From assembly GCA_009787945.1 (NCBI GenBank), contig WQSI01000026.1:2639-18162 (forward strand): 15,524 nt of DNA, in the 5' to 3' direction. The notes beneath the pieces are model-generated. The model worked only from the letters and a program-made list of their open reading frames with translations, was not told the DNA's origin and did not search any database. The stretch is from Defluviitaleaceae bacterium. Lineage in GTDB: Bacteria; Bacillota; Clostridia; Lachnospirales; WRAX01. Within the stretch, counting starts at the first letter, position 1, and each line of letters begins with the position of its first letter. The translations under genes were made by a program, and so were the position numbers. Below, one piece after another: positions 1-7,889 of the stretch.

Positions 1-285
1 GGCGGTAAATTCCAAACGGTTTTTGTAACATCCGTGACAGCGGTTGGAAGGGTCGGCAACCACAGAGGCTACAAAGCCCTTTAAACCGTAATCATCCTCC
101 ACCATCAGCTTACATTTTTTCGTTTTAGCAAATTCTTCCAAAGCCTGCCTGCGGCTGCGGTATTCCGTAAAGGGGTGGATGTTGTGGTTATACCACAAAA
201 GGTCGTAATTCAAGCCCTTTGCATCCAACCCGCCTGTGTACACCACAGCACAAGGGCCGCAACATGTATGTAATAAAATCTCCAT
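1..285 (-). CDS. queH: Epoxyqueuosine reductase QueH, 5' part only (runs off the window)
   Basis: The 95 codons visible from the ATG match the N-terminal part of QueH (former DUF208), the non-orthologous replacement of QueG that reduces epoxyqueuosine to queuosine in the tRNA wobble position. The sequence shows the diagnostic HTCCGPC motif at residues 6-12, then a YNHNIHPFTEYR block (the family has YNPNIHP..EY..R), and the second cysteine pair RCHGCY (Cys83, Cys86). These cysteines are expected to hold the iron-sulfur and metal centre. The family is about 180-210 residues, so roughly half is missing beyond the window edge. A GGAGG lies 13 bases upstream of the ATG, slightly far but the only candidate. 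The gene is divergent from the flagellar operon and has its own promoter. Identification is firm; completeness cannot be judged. Confidence 0.9.
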   Translation of the reverse strand, partial: MEILLHTCCGPCAVVYTGGLDAKGLNYDLLWYNHNIHPFTEYRSRRQALEEFAKTKKCKLMVEDDYGLKGFVASVVADPSNRCHGCYKNRLEFTA

Positions 286-309
286 AATTTTATTTGCACC
301 TCCAGAATT

Positions 310-338
310 ATTTTACATCCTTTCAAAAAAAATGTCAA
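310..338 (-). promoter_or_regulatory. Sigma-A promoter of queH
   Basis: On the minus strand TTGACA (338-333) is followed by a 17-base spacer and TAAAAT (315-310). This is a near-consensus vegetative promoter. The predicted start falls near 303, which places the GGAGG ribosome binding site of queH almost at the 5' end of the message. Confidence 0.75.
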
Positions 339-346
339 GAAAGTGT

Positions 347-373
347 TAAGTGTGCCGCCAAATGTGCCGAAAT
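347..373 (+). promoter_or_regulatory. Sigma-28 (SigD/FliA-type) promoter of the fliD operon
   Basis: TAAG at 347-350 is separated by exactly 15 bases from GCCGAAAT at 366-373. The established sigma-28 consensus is TAAA-N15-GCCGATAA (SigD: GCCGATAT), so 3 of 4 and 7 of 8 SigD positions match with ideal spacing. It lies about 118 bases upstream of fliD, the kind of late flagellar gene that sigma-28 reads. The leader has a small hairpin CCTTA/TAAGG (472-483) overlapping the edge of the fliD ribosome binding site. The promoter sits back to back with that of queH, 9 bases apart. Confidence 0.75.
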
Positions 374-491
374 ACAATTGATGATGTATTCCTAGGCTTG
401 TTTTTCAGCTTATGGTATAACTTTCAAAAAATTTGCTTGCGTTATTTTTTCGCAATTGACAAATAATAATCCTTAGTTAAGGGGGAAAATT

Positions 492-3035
492 ATGTTCACT
501 AATCAAATGAGGATGACAGGTTTTTCTGGCATTGATGTACAAGATATGGTAACGCAAATGATGCGTGCGGAGTCCTTCCGTCTTAACCGTTTTACCCAGC
601 AACGGCAAATCTTATCCTGGCAGCAGGAGTCTATCCGTGGTTTAAGCACAAATATTATGAGCTTTAGAAACGCCCAAACCCGAATAGGGGCTGGCGGTAC
701 TATCCCTGGCGTGGGCAATTCTAACAACTTCCGCAGCCTAACTGCAAATATCAACAATCTGACTGGCTCTAACAACACTGGCACAAACGGAATTTCCATT
801 ACCACAACCAACGCCACCCGCCCAGGACGACACACAATTCAGGTGGAAAGCGTTGCCCAATCCCACGGTCTTAGGGGTGAGCGGCAAGTGGCAGGGGCAA
901 CTTCACAGCAAATCAGTTTTGACTCTTTCATTGGGGAAGCAGGCAATTATTCGGGCAACTTCGGCATTTCCGTTAATGGCGTAACCCGCCAAATTAATCT
1001 TAATTTGCAGAATGCCGCTTTAGCTATTCCTGCCGACCTAACCGATGCATCCGCCCAACTTGCCAACATTAGAAACTCTATGTCAGCTCTTGAAGATGCC
1101 CAAAGCGACCTTACTGACGCTCGCACCGCCATGAACACATGGGCAAGGGCGCAAGGTTCAAGCCTATCTGGCGTAACAGTGGCACAAATGACAGCTGATG
1201 ACTTTATGGACCCTACCAACACAGACTCGCCTTTCCATGCTCTCACTCAAGCTCAGCAGGATTATTTTAGAGATAATTTAATGGCAGACTTTGATGCCGC
1301 AACTACTGCTGTAGAAAACGCAAACGAAGATATAAGAATCGCAAATGAAGCCCTTCAAAGCAACGCAGCTTTTATGAATAATATAGCCAGCCAAATCAAC
1401 GCTGGCATGCCTCAATTTGGCACAAACCCGGATGGCACATTAAGAGCCTCTGCATCTTTTAACGCCTCAAACAATTCTCTTACTATCACGGGTACCATGG
1501 GCAACACAGTCAATTTAACAGGCGGCACAGGGGCAGAAGGTGTTACCGTTGCTAATATGGGCTTTAGCACCGCAAGCACAGCCTTTAACACAAACCAAAG
1601 CTTGGGAGATTTTATGGGCTTTGAACGTGTTAACACTGGCAGCGGATACCACTGGCTAGATGCTGGCGGAAATCCAATTCTTGACGATACCGTTTCTTTC
1701 AGCATAAACGGAGTGGAGTTCTCTTTCAACCTTTACGAAAACCCAGATTTAACCATAAACCAAATGATGACTCAAGTAAACGCAGATACCCGTAGCGAAG
1801 TTCGTTTGGCTTTTGATGGCGTAAACGGCGCGTTCACTTTGGAAAGCACCCGTTTGGGCACTTCCACCCAAATCACAAGCATTGCTGACGACAGTGGTAT
1901 TTTGGGTCGTATGTTTAACCCTGGCGGAACAGGTATAGACAACGCAAGAGCCGCTATATCAGATTGGATTTCAACAACAAGTCCAAGTATTCCCTTCGAC
2001 CTTGACGATATCACAGCAAGTACATTTGACCCTGTGGATGCTTTCAACAATGGTGATTTAACTCCAGACCAAAGGGATGAAGTAATTGCCCTGCTAAGCA
2101 ATTTAAACGCCGCTATAGCCGCTTCAATTGGCGACATCGAATTCACAACAACCCGCGAGGCAACGGATGCAGTTGTTAACGTAAACGGAAGCCGAATATC
2201 CCGCGAAACTAACAACTTCAACATAGACGGCATGAACATCAGCCTTAATGCCGCCGCCACAGGTCAAATTTTTGAAGTTAACATGGCAGGGGATACAACC
2301 GAAACCCGCCAAATGATTCTTGATTTTGTAAATGCCTACAATGACTTGGTTCGCGAAATCCAAGGTCTTTCTGATGTTAGGCGTCCGCGTGGTCAAAACG
2401 GTTCGCTTTTCCAACCTTTGACTGACGAGCAACGCGCATCTATGAGCGACAGGGAAATTGAGCACTGGGAAGCCCAAGCCCGCACTGGCATACTGCACAG
2501 GGACCAGGATTTGCGCAACCTTTTAAACGACATGCGCAACGAAATGGCACGGGGCGTAACCTTGAGTGACGGCACAACCTTCTCCCTTGCCAATATGGGG
2601 ATTAGGCTCTCAACAACAATTACTGACGGCGCGCTTTTGTCCATTGACGAGGCAGAGCTTGATAGTGCCTTGGCAAACAATTTGGGGGCTGTAACCGCAC
2701 TGTTTTCGGGAGACGGCGCTCTTCGTGCAAATGGTACAGGTGCCGGCGGTATCGGTCTTGGTCAACGCCTTGATAACGCCCTAAACCACCATGTTAACCC
2801 CCAAGGCATACTGGGCAGGTTAGACCAAAGAGCTGGCGTTGTGGGCAGAGCAAGCGAAGGCAGCAACATCCTTCAAAGCCGCATTAACGAGCAAGACAGG
2901 CGCATTGACAACATGATGCGCTGGCTTGAAAGAAGGGAAACATCGCTTTTTGCCCAATTCTCCCGCATGGAACAAGCAATGATGCAGGCTAACACACAAA
3001 TGAACTTCCTAGACCAATTTATATGGGGCGGTTGA
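492..3035 (+). CDS. fliD: Flagellar filament cap protein FliD (HAP2)
   Basis: FliD is exported to the filament tip, where it forms the cap that inserts flagellin subunits. The N-terminal FliD_N domain is clear from residue about 12 (GFSGIDVQDMVTQMM, followed by LSWQQESIRGL). The FliD_C domain runs from about residue 560 to the end, with an ETTRQMILDFVNAYNDLV block near 604 and a final amphipathic coil (QDRRIDNMMRWLERRE) ending in MNFLDQFIWGG. At 847 residues it is longer than the usual 450-650. The extra length is a central region with heptad-like, Ala-rich segments around residues 190-300. The start is the first ATG after GGGGG with 6-base spacing. It heads an operon with a chaperone-like gene, flaG and fliS, under a sigma-28 promoter, as expected for late flagellar genes. 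Confidence 0.93.
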   Translation: MFTNQMRMTGFSGIDVQDMVTQMMRAESFRLNRFTQQRQILSWQQESIRGLSTNIMSFRNAQTRIGAGGTIPGVGNSNNFRSLTANINNLTGSNNTGTNGISITTTNATRPGRHTIQVESVAQSHGLRGERQVAGATSQQISFDSFIGEAGNYSGNFGISVNGVTRQINLNLQNAALAIPADLTDASAQLANIRNSMSALEDAQSDLTDARTAMNTWARAQGSSLSGVTVAQMTADDFMDPTNTDSPFHALTQAQQDYFRDNLMADFDAATTAVENANEDIRIANEALQSNAAFMNNIASQINAGMPQFGTNPDGTLRASASFNASNNSLTITGTMGNTVNLTGGTGAEGVTVANMGFSTASTAFNTNQSLGDFMGFERVNTGSGYHWLDAGGNPILDDTVSFSINGVEFSFNLYENPDLTINQMMTQVNADTRSEVRLAFDGVNGAFTLESTRLGTSTQITSIADDSGILGRMFNPGGTGIDNARAAISDWISTTSPSIPFDLDDITASTFDPVDAFNNGDLTPDQRDEVIALLSNLNAAIAASIGDIEFTTTREATDAVVNVNGSRISRETNNFNIDGMNISLNAAATGQIFEVNMAGDTTETRQMILDFVNAYNDLVREIQGLSDVRRPRGQNGSLFQPLTDEQRASMSDREIEHWEAQARTGILHRDQDLRNLLNDMRNEMARGVTLSDGTTFSLANMGIRLSTTITDGALLSIDEAELDSALANNLGAVTALFSGDGALRANGTGAGGIGLGQRLDNALNHHVNPQGILGRLDQRAGVVGRASEGSNILQSRINEQDRRIDNMMRWLERRETSLFAQFSRMEQAMMQANTQMNFLDQFIWGG

Positions 3036-3036
3036 T

Positions 3037-3465
3037 ATGAATAATTATTTAGCTTTGGTTGAAGAGAAATCCACCATTTTGGAGAAGATTTTAAACCTTA
3101 CCAAAGAATATAAATTTACAGGAGAGCAAGGGGCGGCAGAGCAAGAGGCGGAAGCCTTTTCGGAGCTTTATACAAGGCGGGAAAACATTTTCGACAGAGC
3201 AAAAAGGCTTGACGAAGCACTGAAAGCTGCCGACCCGCTCTCCTCCTCCGAGGAGGAGAAAAAGACAATCGAAGGGCTTATCTCCAAACAAAACCAGATG
3301 GTAAAGGAGATTTTGGCATTTGATGAAGCCAACATGAAAATGTATGAGGTATTTAAGGCGCATCTTGTTGGCAACCTTAAAGGTGTTGTGCAAACCAAGC
3401 ACATCAACGAAAAGTATATGGATGATTATGAATTGTCGGGGCATTTTTTCGACAAAAAAAATTAA
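3037..3465 (+). CDS. Putative FliT/FlgN-like flagellar export chaperone
   Basis: A 142-residue, charged, probably all-helical protein with no signal peptide or membrane segment. It starts one base after the fliD stop, with GGGGCGG as ribosome binding site inside the end of fliD, so translation is likely coupled. Residues about 1-115 look like two or three long amphipathic helices rich in Glu/Lys (YTRRENIFDRAKRLDEAL; EEEKKTIEGLISKQNQMVKE). Size, composition and position directly after fliD fit the FliT/FlgN family of cytoplasmic chaperones that hold FliD and hook-associated proteins before export. I see no single diagnostic motif, so the family call rests mainly on context; the flagellar role is more certain than the exact name. 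Confidence 0.6.
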   Translation: MNNYLALVEEKSTILEKILNLTKEYKFTGEQGAAEQEAEAFSELYTRRENIFDRAKRLDEALKAADPLSSSEEEKKTIEGLISKQNQMVKEILAFDEANMKMYEVFKAHLVGNLKGVVQTKHINEKYMDDYELSGHFFDKKN

Positions 3466-3482
3466 AGGGGGTACATACTAAC

Positions 3483-3896
3483 ATGGATGTTAATACTAAT
3501 ATGAACACCAGTCAAATTCAGACGACAGCACAGGCGGGACAAACCCAAGGAAGAGCGGTACCATCACCCCGCTCTTTAGAAGCGGCTCAAGTTGCCTTTA
3601 CCCGCGAAACACCTAACAGGGATTACCACGCACCAAACAGCGTGACAGAACCCGTAAGAGAAGAAGAAGTTAATGACCAAATGCTGGACAGTGCCTTTGC
3701 AGAAGCCAACAACGCAATCCCTAACAATGCTTTCAGCTTATCCTATGGCATCCACGAGGCAACAAATAGAATTATGGTAAGTATTCACAACAGGGAAACC
3801 AACGAGCTTATAAGGGAGCTTCCGCCAGAAAGCCGCTTAGACACCTACGCCAGAATTTCCGAGTTTGTAGGCTTGCTTTTTGACAGCAACTCATAA
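3483..3896 (+). CDS. flaG: FlaG family flagellar protein
   Basis: The C-terminal half (residues about 65-135) matches the FlaG domain. It has a region beginning LSYGIHEATNRIMVSIHNRE, followed by NELIRELPPESRLDTYARI and a hydrophobic end (EFVGLLFD). The N-terminal 60 residues are low-complexity, Gln/Thr/Pro-rich and probably disordered, as in other FlaG proteins. FlaG is reported to influence filament length and assembly in several bacteria; its biochemical role is not settled. The AAAGGGGG ribosome binding site overlaps the stop of the preceding gene, 11 bases from the ATG. Here it follows fliD, whereas many Bacillota have flaG before fliD. Confidence 0.85.
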   Translation: MDVNTNMNTSQIQTTAQAGQTQGRAVPSPRSLEAAQVAFTRETPNRDYHAPNSVTEPVREEEVNDQMLDSAFAEANNAIPNNAFSLSYGIHEATNRIMVSIHNRETNELIRELPPESRLDTYARISEFVGLLFDSNS

Positions 3897-3922
3897 TTCA
3901 CTACCAAACAGGAGGCTTTTCC

Positions 3923-4333
3923 ATGAACAACCCATACAACACCTATAAGAACAATGCTGTTTTTACAGCAACAAAGGAAGAGTTAACCACCATGCTTTAT
4001 GATGGTGCTGTTAGGTTTTGCAACCAGGCAATTTTGGCAATGGAAAATGGCGACATGCAAAAAACAAACGATATGATTCAACGAACCCAGGCGATTGTAC
4101 AAGAGTTTCGCCTTACCCTGGACAAAAAATACGACATATCCATCCAATTAGACAGCATTTATGAGTATATGCATCATAACCTAATGATGGCAAACGCAAA
4201 AAAGGATTTAACGCTTCTGACTGCCGTGCGTGACGACATTAAAGAAATGCGCGACACCTGGAAAGAAGCCACCAAGAAGAGCAGAATTACCAATGCGCCT
4301 GCTACAAAGGTTTTAAACAATCAGAGCATTTAA
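3923..4333 (+). CDS. fliS: Flagellin export chaperone FliS
   Basis: FliS binds flagellin in the cytoplasm, prevents premature polymerisation and delivers it to the flagellar export gate. The 136-residue length is typical. Family marks are the YNTYKNNAV start (residues 4-12), TATKEELTTMLYDGAVRFCNQA (13-34, family form ....LI.MLYDGAI.....A) and the helix pair around DISIQLDSIYEYMHHNLMMAN (73-93, family form ....L..LYDYM...L..AN). A GGAGG sits about 7 bases before the ATG. It is the last gene of the flagellar operon and is followed directly by a strong terminator. No flagellin gene lies in the window. Confidence 0.92.
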   Translation: MNNPYNTYKNNAVFTATKEELTTMLYDGAVRFCNQAILAMENGDMQKTNDMIQRTQAIVQEFRLTLDKKYDISIQLDSIYEYMHHNLMMANAKKDLTLLTAVRDDIKEMRDTWKEATKKSRITNAPATKVLNNQSI

Positions 4334-4338
4334 CCAAT

Positions 4339-4370
4339 AAAAACCCGTCACCAACCAGTGGCGGGTTTTA
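4339..4370 (+). terminator. Intrinsic terminator of the flagellar operon
   Basis: A 12-bp stem (4340-4351 with 4358-4369, one G-U pair) contains a CCCG/CGGG core and closes on a 6-base loop, CAACCA. The stem is flanked by an A-run on the left and TTTTA on the right, so it could act on both strands, but only the plus-strand operon ends here. It separates fliS from the next promoter. Confidence 0.85.
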
Positions 4371-4390
4371 TGTTCATCTCCAACAAAAAC

Positions 4391-4419
4391 TTGACAGAGC
4401 TACCTGAAAATGGTAATAT
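4391..4419 (+). promoter_or_regulatory. Sigma-A promoter of the ABC exporter operon
   Basis: TTGACA (4391-4396), a 17-base spacer, then TAATAT (4414-4419). The start is predicted near 4426. An in-frame ATG at 4410 lies inside this promoter and so cannot be the translation start, which supports the ATG at 4455 instead. Confidence 0.82.
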
Positions 4420-4454
4420 GGAGTGACTTTATTTATTTAAGGGGGAATATTTTG

Positions 4455-5381
4455 ATGAGCCAAGCATTTGCCGTGGAAACCTTCGGGTTAACAAAACGGT
4501 TTAAAACGGCATTAGCTGTAAATGATGTAAATTTTTCTGTGCCACAAGGGGCAATTTGTGGGTTTTTAGGGAAAAACGGTGCAGGCAAAACCACCACCAT
4601 CAAAATGCTGACAGGTTTGAAAAAACCCACATCTGGCGAATTTGCCATTATGGGCAAAAAGGAAGCCTTTGGCAAGGGCATCCGCCAAGTGGGATATTTG
4701 CCTGACGTGCCTGGCTTTTACGGTTATATGACAGGGTGGGAATTTTTAGATTTGTGCGCCCGCCTGTGCAACATGCCAGAAGGTGAGCGAAAAACCCATG
4801 TGGAGGATTTGCTCAAGCAAGTGGGCTTGCATGGGGTAAAAACAAAAATTTCAGGATATTCCCGTGGTATGCGTCAGCGGCTTGGCATTGCTCAAGCTTT
4901 GGTAAACTCTCCCGCGGTGGTTTTTATGGATGAGCCAATTTCCGCCCTAGACCCAATGGGCAGGCGGGATATTATGGAAATTATCGCAAGTTTGCGGGGC
5001 AAAACCTCTGTTGTGCTGTCCACCCATATCTTGTCGGATGTGGAAAACATCTGCGACCACATTATCATAATCGAAAAAGGCAAGGTGGTAGAGCAGGGGA
5101 CTTTGGCAGAAATTAAGGGGCGTTTTAATCGGCAGGACGCGGTGCAGGTTGCCTTTTACAATCAAGAGGACTGCGACACCTTTGCAGAAGCCATGAAAGG
5201 GCAGGGGGATTTTAATTTTACGCCCCACCAAATGCGCCTAACCATCCAGTCTGACAAGGTTTCCACCGCAGAAATTAGCAAGCTGACCATGAGAGTGCTA
5301 ACAGAAACTGACATGCCTTTCAAAGGTTTAAATGTAGACGCACCAAGCCTTGACGACATATTTTACGAGGTGACCAAATAA
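4455..5381 (+). CDS. ABC transporter ATP-binding protein (YxlF-like)
   Basis: Cytoplasmic ATPase of an ABC-2 type exporter, 308 residues. Walker A is GKNGAGKTT (39-47), the signature YSRGMRQR (135-142), Walker B VVFMDE (155-160) and the H-loop His191 (STHILSD). The Q-loop region reads GYLPDVPGFY, the YLP form typical of this subfamily (family knowledge). A C-terminal domain of about 90 residues follows the nucleotide-binding domain. The ATG at 4455 is preferred because AAGGGGG lies 8 bases upstream; a longer frame to 4410 would begin inside the promoter. The stop overlaps the permease start in TAATG. With the permease and two PLDc_N proteins it resembles Bacillus subtilis yxlEFG. The substrate is unknown. 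Confidence 0.9.
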   Translation: MSQAFAVETFGLTKRFKTALAVNDVNFSVPQGAICGFLGKNGAGKTTTIKMLTGLKKPTSGEFAIMGKKEAFGKGIRQVGYLPDVPGFYGYMTGWEFLDLCARLCNMPEGERKTHVEDLLKQVGLHGVKTKISGYSRGMRQRLGIAQALVNSPAVVFMDEPISALDPMGRRDIMEIIASLRGKTSVVLSTHILSDVENICDHIIIIEKGKVVEQGTLAEIKGRFNRQDAVQVAFYNQEDCDTFAEAMKGQGDFNFTPHQMRLTIQSDKVSTAEISKLTMRVLTETDMPFKGLNVDAPSLDDIFYEVTK

Positions 5382-6169
5382 TGAATACTTATTTAACATT
5401 TATGCAAAAAGAAATTATGGAAACCATGCGCAACAAACGGCTTTTGGTGCTGGCTTGCGTGTTTGCGGGCTTCGCCATATTGGGGCCGTTAATGGGTCGC
5501 TATCTTGTGGAATTTATTACCATGTTTGTTCCCACTGGCGAGCTAGATTTTATGGAAGAGCTTATGGGAGGCATGCTCCCACAACCCACTTGGGTGGATG
5601 GTTATGCCAACTTTTACGCAAATTTGGCACAGGTGGGGGTCATCACCGTTATGTTGCTTTACATGGGTGCTGTCCTTGACGAAAAACGAAGAGGAACAGC
5701 CCCAATGATGCTAATGAAAGGGCTGTCACACACCACATTCGTCATGTCCAAATTTACGGTTATGTCATTAACTACACTGGTTGTCACGCTGGCTTCTGCA
5801 CCAATTGCCCATTTGTATACATACATCCTTTTTGAAGAAGCAGGCAATTTCGGTGAAATGATGTTGGGCAGTGTAATATTTTGGGTGTTTTTAATATTTA
5901 TAATAGCCATGATGATTTTCTTTTCAACTGTGGCTAAAAAGATTTCTAGCGTTGCAATTTATGGCTTTTTGGCGTATTTTGTTCTGATAATTTTCGACGT
6001 GGTGCAACATGTGCGGGAGTTTTTGCCATACGGGCTTGTAACACAAGCAACCATGGTGTCAATGGGCAACTTCAACGAGCATTTATTGCCAAATTCACTG
6101 ATAAGCCTTGGGGCAACCGCTGTATTATTAATCGCGTCTATTCATATTCTAAAGAAAAAGGAGTTGTAG
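5381..6169 (+). CDS. ABC-2 type transporter permease
   Basis: Membrane partner of the upstream ATPase, 262 residues. Six hydrophobic segments can be seen at about residues 20-39, 83-99, 123-150, 162-185, 190-207 and 237-256. The start (MQKEIMETMRNKRLLVL) and the cytoplasmic loop after the second segment (DEKRRGTAPMMLMKGLS) are typical of ABC-2 permeases that pair with a one-domain ATPase (NatB/YxlG-like). The ATG overlaps the ATPase stop by one base, so the two are translationally coupled. Such exporters move ions, antimicrobial peptides or lipids; nothing here defines the cargo. Confidence 0.85.
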   Translation: MNTYLTFMQKEIMETMRNKRLLVLACVFAGFAILGPLMGRYLVEFITMFVPTGELDFMEELMGGMLPQPTWVDGYANFYANLAQVGVITVMLLYMGAVLDEKRRGTAPMMLMKGLSHTTFVMSKFTVMSLTTLVVTLASAPIAHLYTYILFEEAGNFGEMMLGSVIFWVFLIFIIAMMIFFSTVAKKISSVAIYGFLAYFVLIIFDVVQHVREFLPYGLVTQATMVSMGNFNEHLLPNSLISLGATAVLLIASIHILKKKEL

Positions 6170-6173
6170 CATT

Positions 6174-6404
6174 ATGGTTATAGGCAATCTTGTGGTTTGG
6201 ATAGTGGGCATAGGTGTTGTTACCATAGTACCTTGGGTTCTGGCACTTGTTAGCATACTAACCAAGCGAGTGCCAATTGAAGAAAAACTTCTGTGGTGCT
6301 TAATTATCACTTTGGCTTGGTCTTTCTGGATTGGAATTATTATCTACTTCACCATCGGGCGCAAACAATTAAAAGAGCTGGAAGCTAAAGGAGGGGCGGC
6401 ATAA
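6174..6404 (+). CDS. Small PLDc_N domain membrane protein (first copy)
   Basis: A 76-residue protein with two membrane segments (about 5-27 and 38-60) and the PLDc_N pattern: a Lys/Glu-rich turn (TKRVPIEEKLLW) between the helices, then a Trp-containing second helix ending in IIYFTIGRKQL. PLDc_N is the N-terminal membrane part of cardiolipin synthase-like proteins. The catalytic HKD part is absent, so no enzymatic activity is expected. In Bacillus subtilis the similar YxlE is encoded with an ABC transporter (YxlFG) and takes part in controlling SigY. GGAG lies before the ATG, 4 bases after the permease stop. Its stop overlaps the next start (TAATG). Confidence 0.75.
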   Translation: MVIGNLVVWIVGIGVVTIVPWVLALVSILTKRVPIEEKLLWCLIITLAWSFWIGIIIYFTIGRKQLKELEAKGGAA

Positions 6405-6685
6405 TGGATTATATCATGCAAGAATTAACATATGCCTGGGAAGAATGGCGGATTTTGATTTTGGCTCTCATTCCCTTCCTCGCCTTGGATGCCATATTAA
6501 TGGCGGTGGCTTTGGTAAACTTAGTTAAAAAGCCCGTGTCTGCCACGGCAAAAATCGGTTGGGCGTTGGCGATTTTGTTCATCAGCACCATCGGGCCTGT
6601 AATTTATTTGGTATTCGGCTCTAAACAACTGGACGAAAAGGCAATAACCTGGGATGACCCGAAAGAATACGGAAATTTTGATTAA
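6404..6685 (+). CDS. Small PLDc_N domain membrane protein (second copy)
   Basis: A 93-residue paralogue of the preceding protein. It has two membrane helices (about 16-38 and 47-70), the linker KKPVSATAKIGWAL, and the PLDc_N end GPVIYLVFGSKQL. It differs by an N-terminal extension of about 15 residues and an acidic C-terminal tail (WDDPKEYGNFD). There is no HKD motif. GGAGG is inside the end of the upstream gene and the ATG overlaps its TAA by one base. Two tandem non-identical copies suggest a heteromeric membrane partner of the exporter (inference). Its stop codon overlaps the stop of the convergent desulfurase gene, so no separate terminator exists. Confidence 0.75.
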   Translation: MDYIMQELTYAWEEWRILILALIPFLALDAILMAVALVNLVKKPVSATAKIGWALAILFISTIGPVIYLVFGSKQLDEKAITWDDPKEYGNFD

Positions 6686-7857
6686 ACCAAATGCCTAACG
6701 GCAGAAATTAGGGCGTTTATATCCTCCGAGGTGTTGTTAATGCCGATGCTGGCACGAAGCAAACCTTCTGGCACAACGCCCTTTTTGTGGTTGGTTCGGG
6801 TAAGCCGCCTTACATAAGGGTGGGCGCAAAAAGCCGCATACCGCAGGGCAATGTTATGCTCCACCGCCAAGCGTTCTGCAGCGGCTTCTGGCGTGATGCC
6901 CCCTACAGAAAATGGAATTATCCCAATCCTGTTAGCTTCGTCATCACCATAAAGGGTTACATTAGGAATTGCAGATAAGCCAAGTAAAGCTTGCCTAAAT
7001 AATTTTTGCTGATGTTGTTCGATATGGTCAAAACCCATTTCAGTCAAAATTTCCATAGATTTTAACATCCCCACAACAGAAGGGAAATTTGGAGAGCCAG
7101 CCTCATACAATTCTGGGGCTTTGGTGTAGGTCGCCTTGTCATCATCAACCGTAACCACCATGCCGCCGCCATAAAACTGCGGTATGTGGCTGTTTAGCAC
7201 ATCTGTAAGCCCGATAACAGCCCCGCCGCCAAAGGGCGAATACATTTTGTGAGCAGAAAACACAAAAAAGTCAATATCTTCTTCTGGGGTGTTGCCAACC
7301 ATAGAAAAGGGGCGGTTAGCAACAATTTGCGCGCCATCCACAATAATTTTTGCATTGTTAGCATGGGCAATGCGGGCTATTTCGTGGACAGGGTTAATAT
7401 ATCCAGTTACATTAGATGCCGCTGTAACAGTTACATATTTCTGCATATTTTCATATCTGGAATTTTTAAGGTGTTTTGCGAAGTCTTGTAAAACCAAATG
7501 CCCAGCAGCATCCACTTCTGCATATTCAACTGTGGCCCTCTCTTTCCAAGGCAGGTCGTTGGCGTGATGCTCCATTCTGGTAGAAACAACCAAAACGCCA
7601 TGGCGGCAGGTGAGGGCAGATGCCAATTTGTTCATACCATCAGTTGTACCATCTGTATAAAACATGGTGTACTTAGGGTCGTCAGCACCAAAAAACCTCT
7701 TTACCTTATCCCGCCCGCCTTCATAAATTTCAGTACAAAGGTCAGAATTAACACCACTGCCCCTTCCAATAGAGCCATAATTTTCAAGCTTCTGCGCAAC
7801 CTCTTCAATCACCGCCTTAAAAGGCATGGTCGTTGATGCATTGTCCAAATATATCAC
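6682..7857 (-). CDS. Cysteine desulfurase-like PLP enzyme (class V aminotransferase, SufS/NifS family)
   Basis: Expected to take sulfur from L-cysteine as a persulfide for iron-sulfur cluster or thio-cofactor assembly. The 391 residues fit the family. Visible landmarks: YLDNASTT (3-10), MEHHAN with the PLP-stacking His at 97-98, SNVTG (148-152), DGAQ (174-177), SAHKMYSPFG with PLP Lys204 and the active-site Cys344 in FCAHP (SufS form ..HCA.P). The start is GTG, with AGGGGG 7 bases upstream; no ATG is available in frame. No sufU, iscU or tRNA-thiolation gene is next to it, so the sulfur acceptor is not known. It could instead be a selenocysteine lyase-like relative. It lies downstream of mop, beyond a terminator. 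Confidence 0.85.
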   Translation of the reverse strand: MIYLDNASTTMPFKAVIEEVAQKLENYGSIGRGSGVNSDLCTEIYEGGRDKVKRFFGADDPKYTMFYTDGTTDGMNKLASALTCRHGVLVVSTRMEHHANDLPWKERATVEYAEVDAAGHLVLQDFAKHLKNSRYENMQKYVTVTAASNVTGYINPVHEIARIAHANNAKIIVDGAQIVANRPFSMVGNTPEEDIDFFVFSAHKMYSPFGGGAVIGLTDVLNSHIPQFYGGGMVVTVDDDKATYTKAPELYEAGSPNFPSVVGMLKSMEILTEMGFDHIEQHQQKLFRQALLGLSAIPNVTLYGDDEANRIGIIPFSVGGITPEAAAERLAVEHNIALRYAAFCAHPYVRRLTRTNHKKGVVPEGLLRASIGINNTSEDINALISAVRHLV

Positions 7858-7889
7858 ATCATCACCCCCTGCCTCATCATATGCATTTC

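Noticed and set aside
1772..2260. Minus-strand frames inside fliD (several, up to 162 codons)
   Set aside because: Shadows of fliD, with hydrophobic or Ser/Val-rich composition and no start signals.
4410..4454. ATG 4410 as start of the ABC ATPase
   Set aside because: It overlaps the -10 box of the operon promoter and lacks a ribosome binding site; ATG 4455 has AAGGGGG at good spacing.
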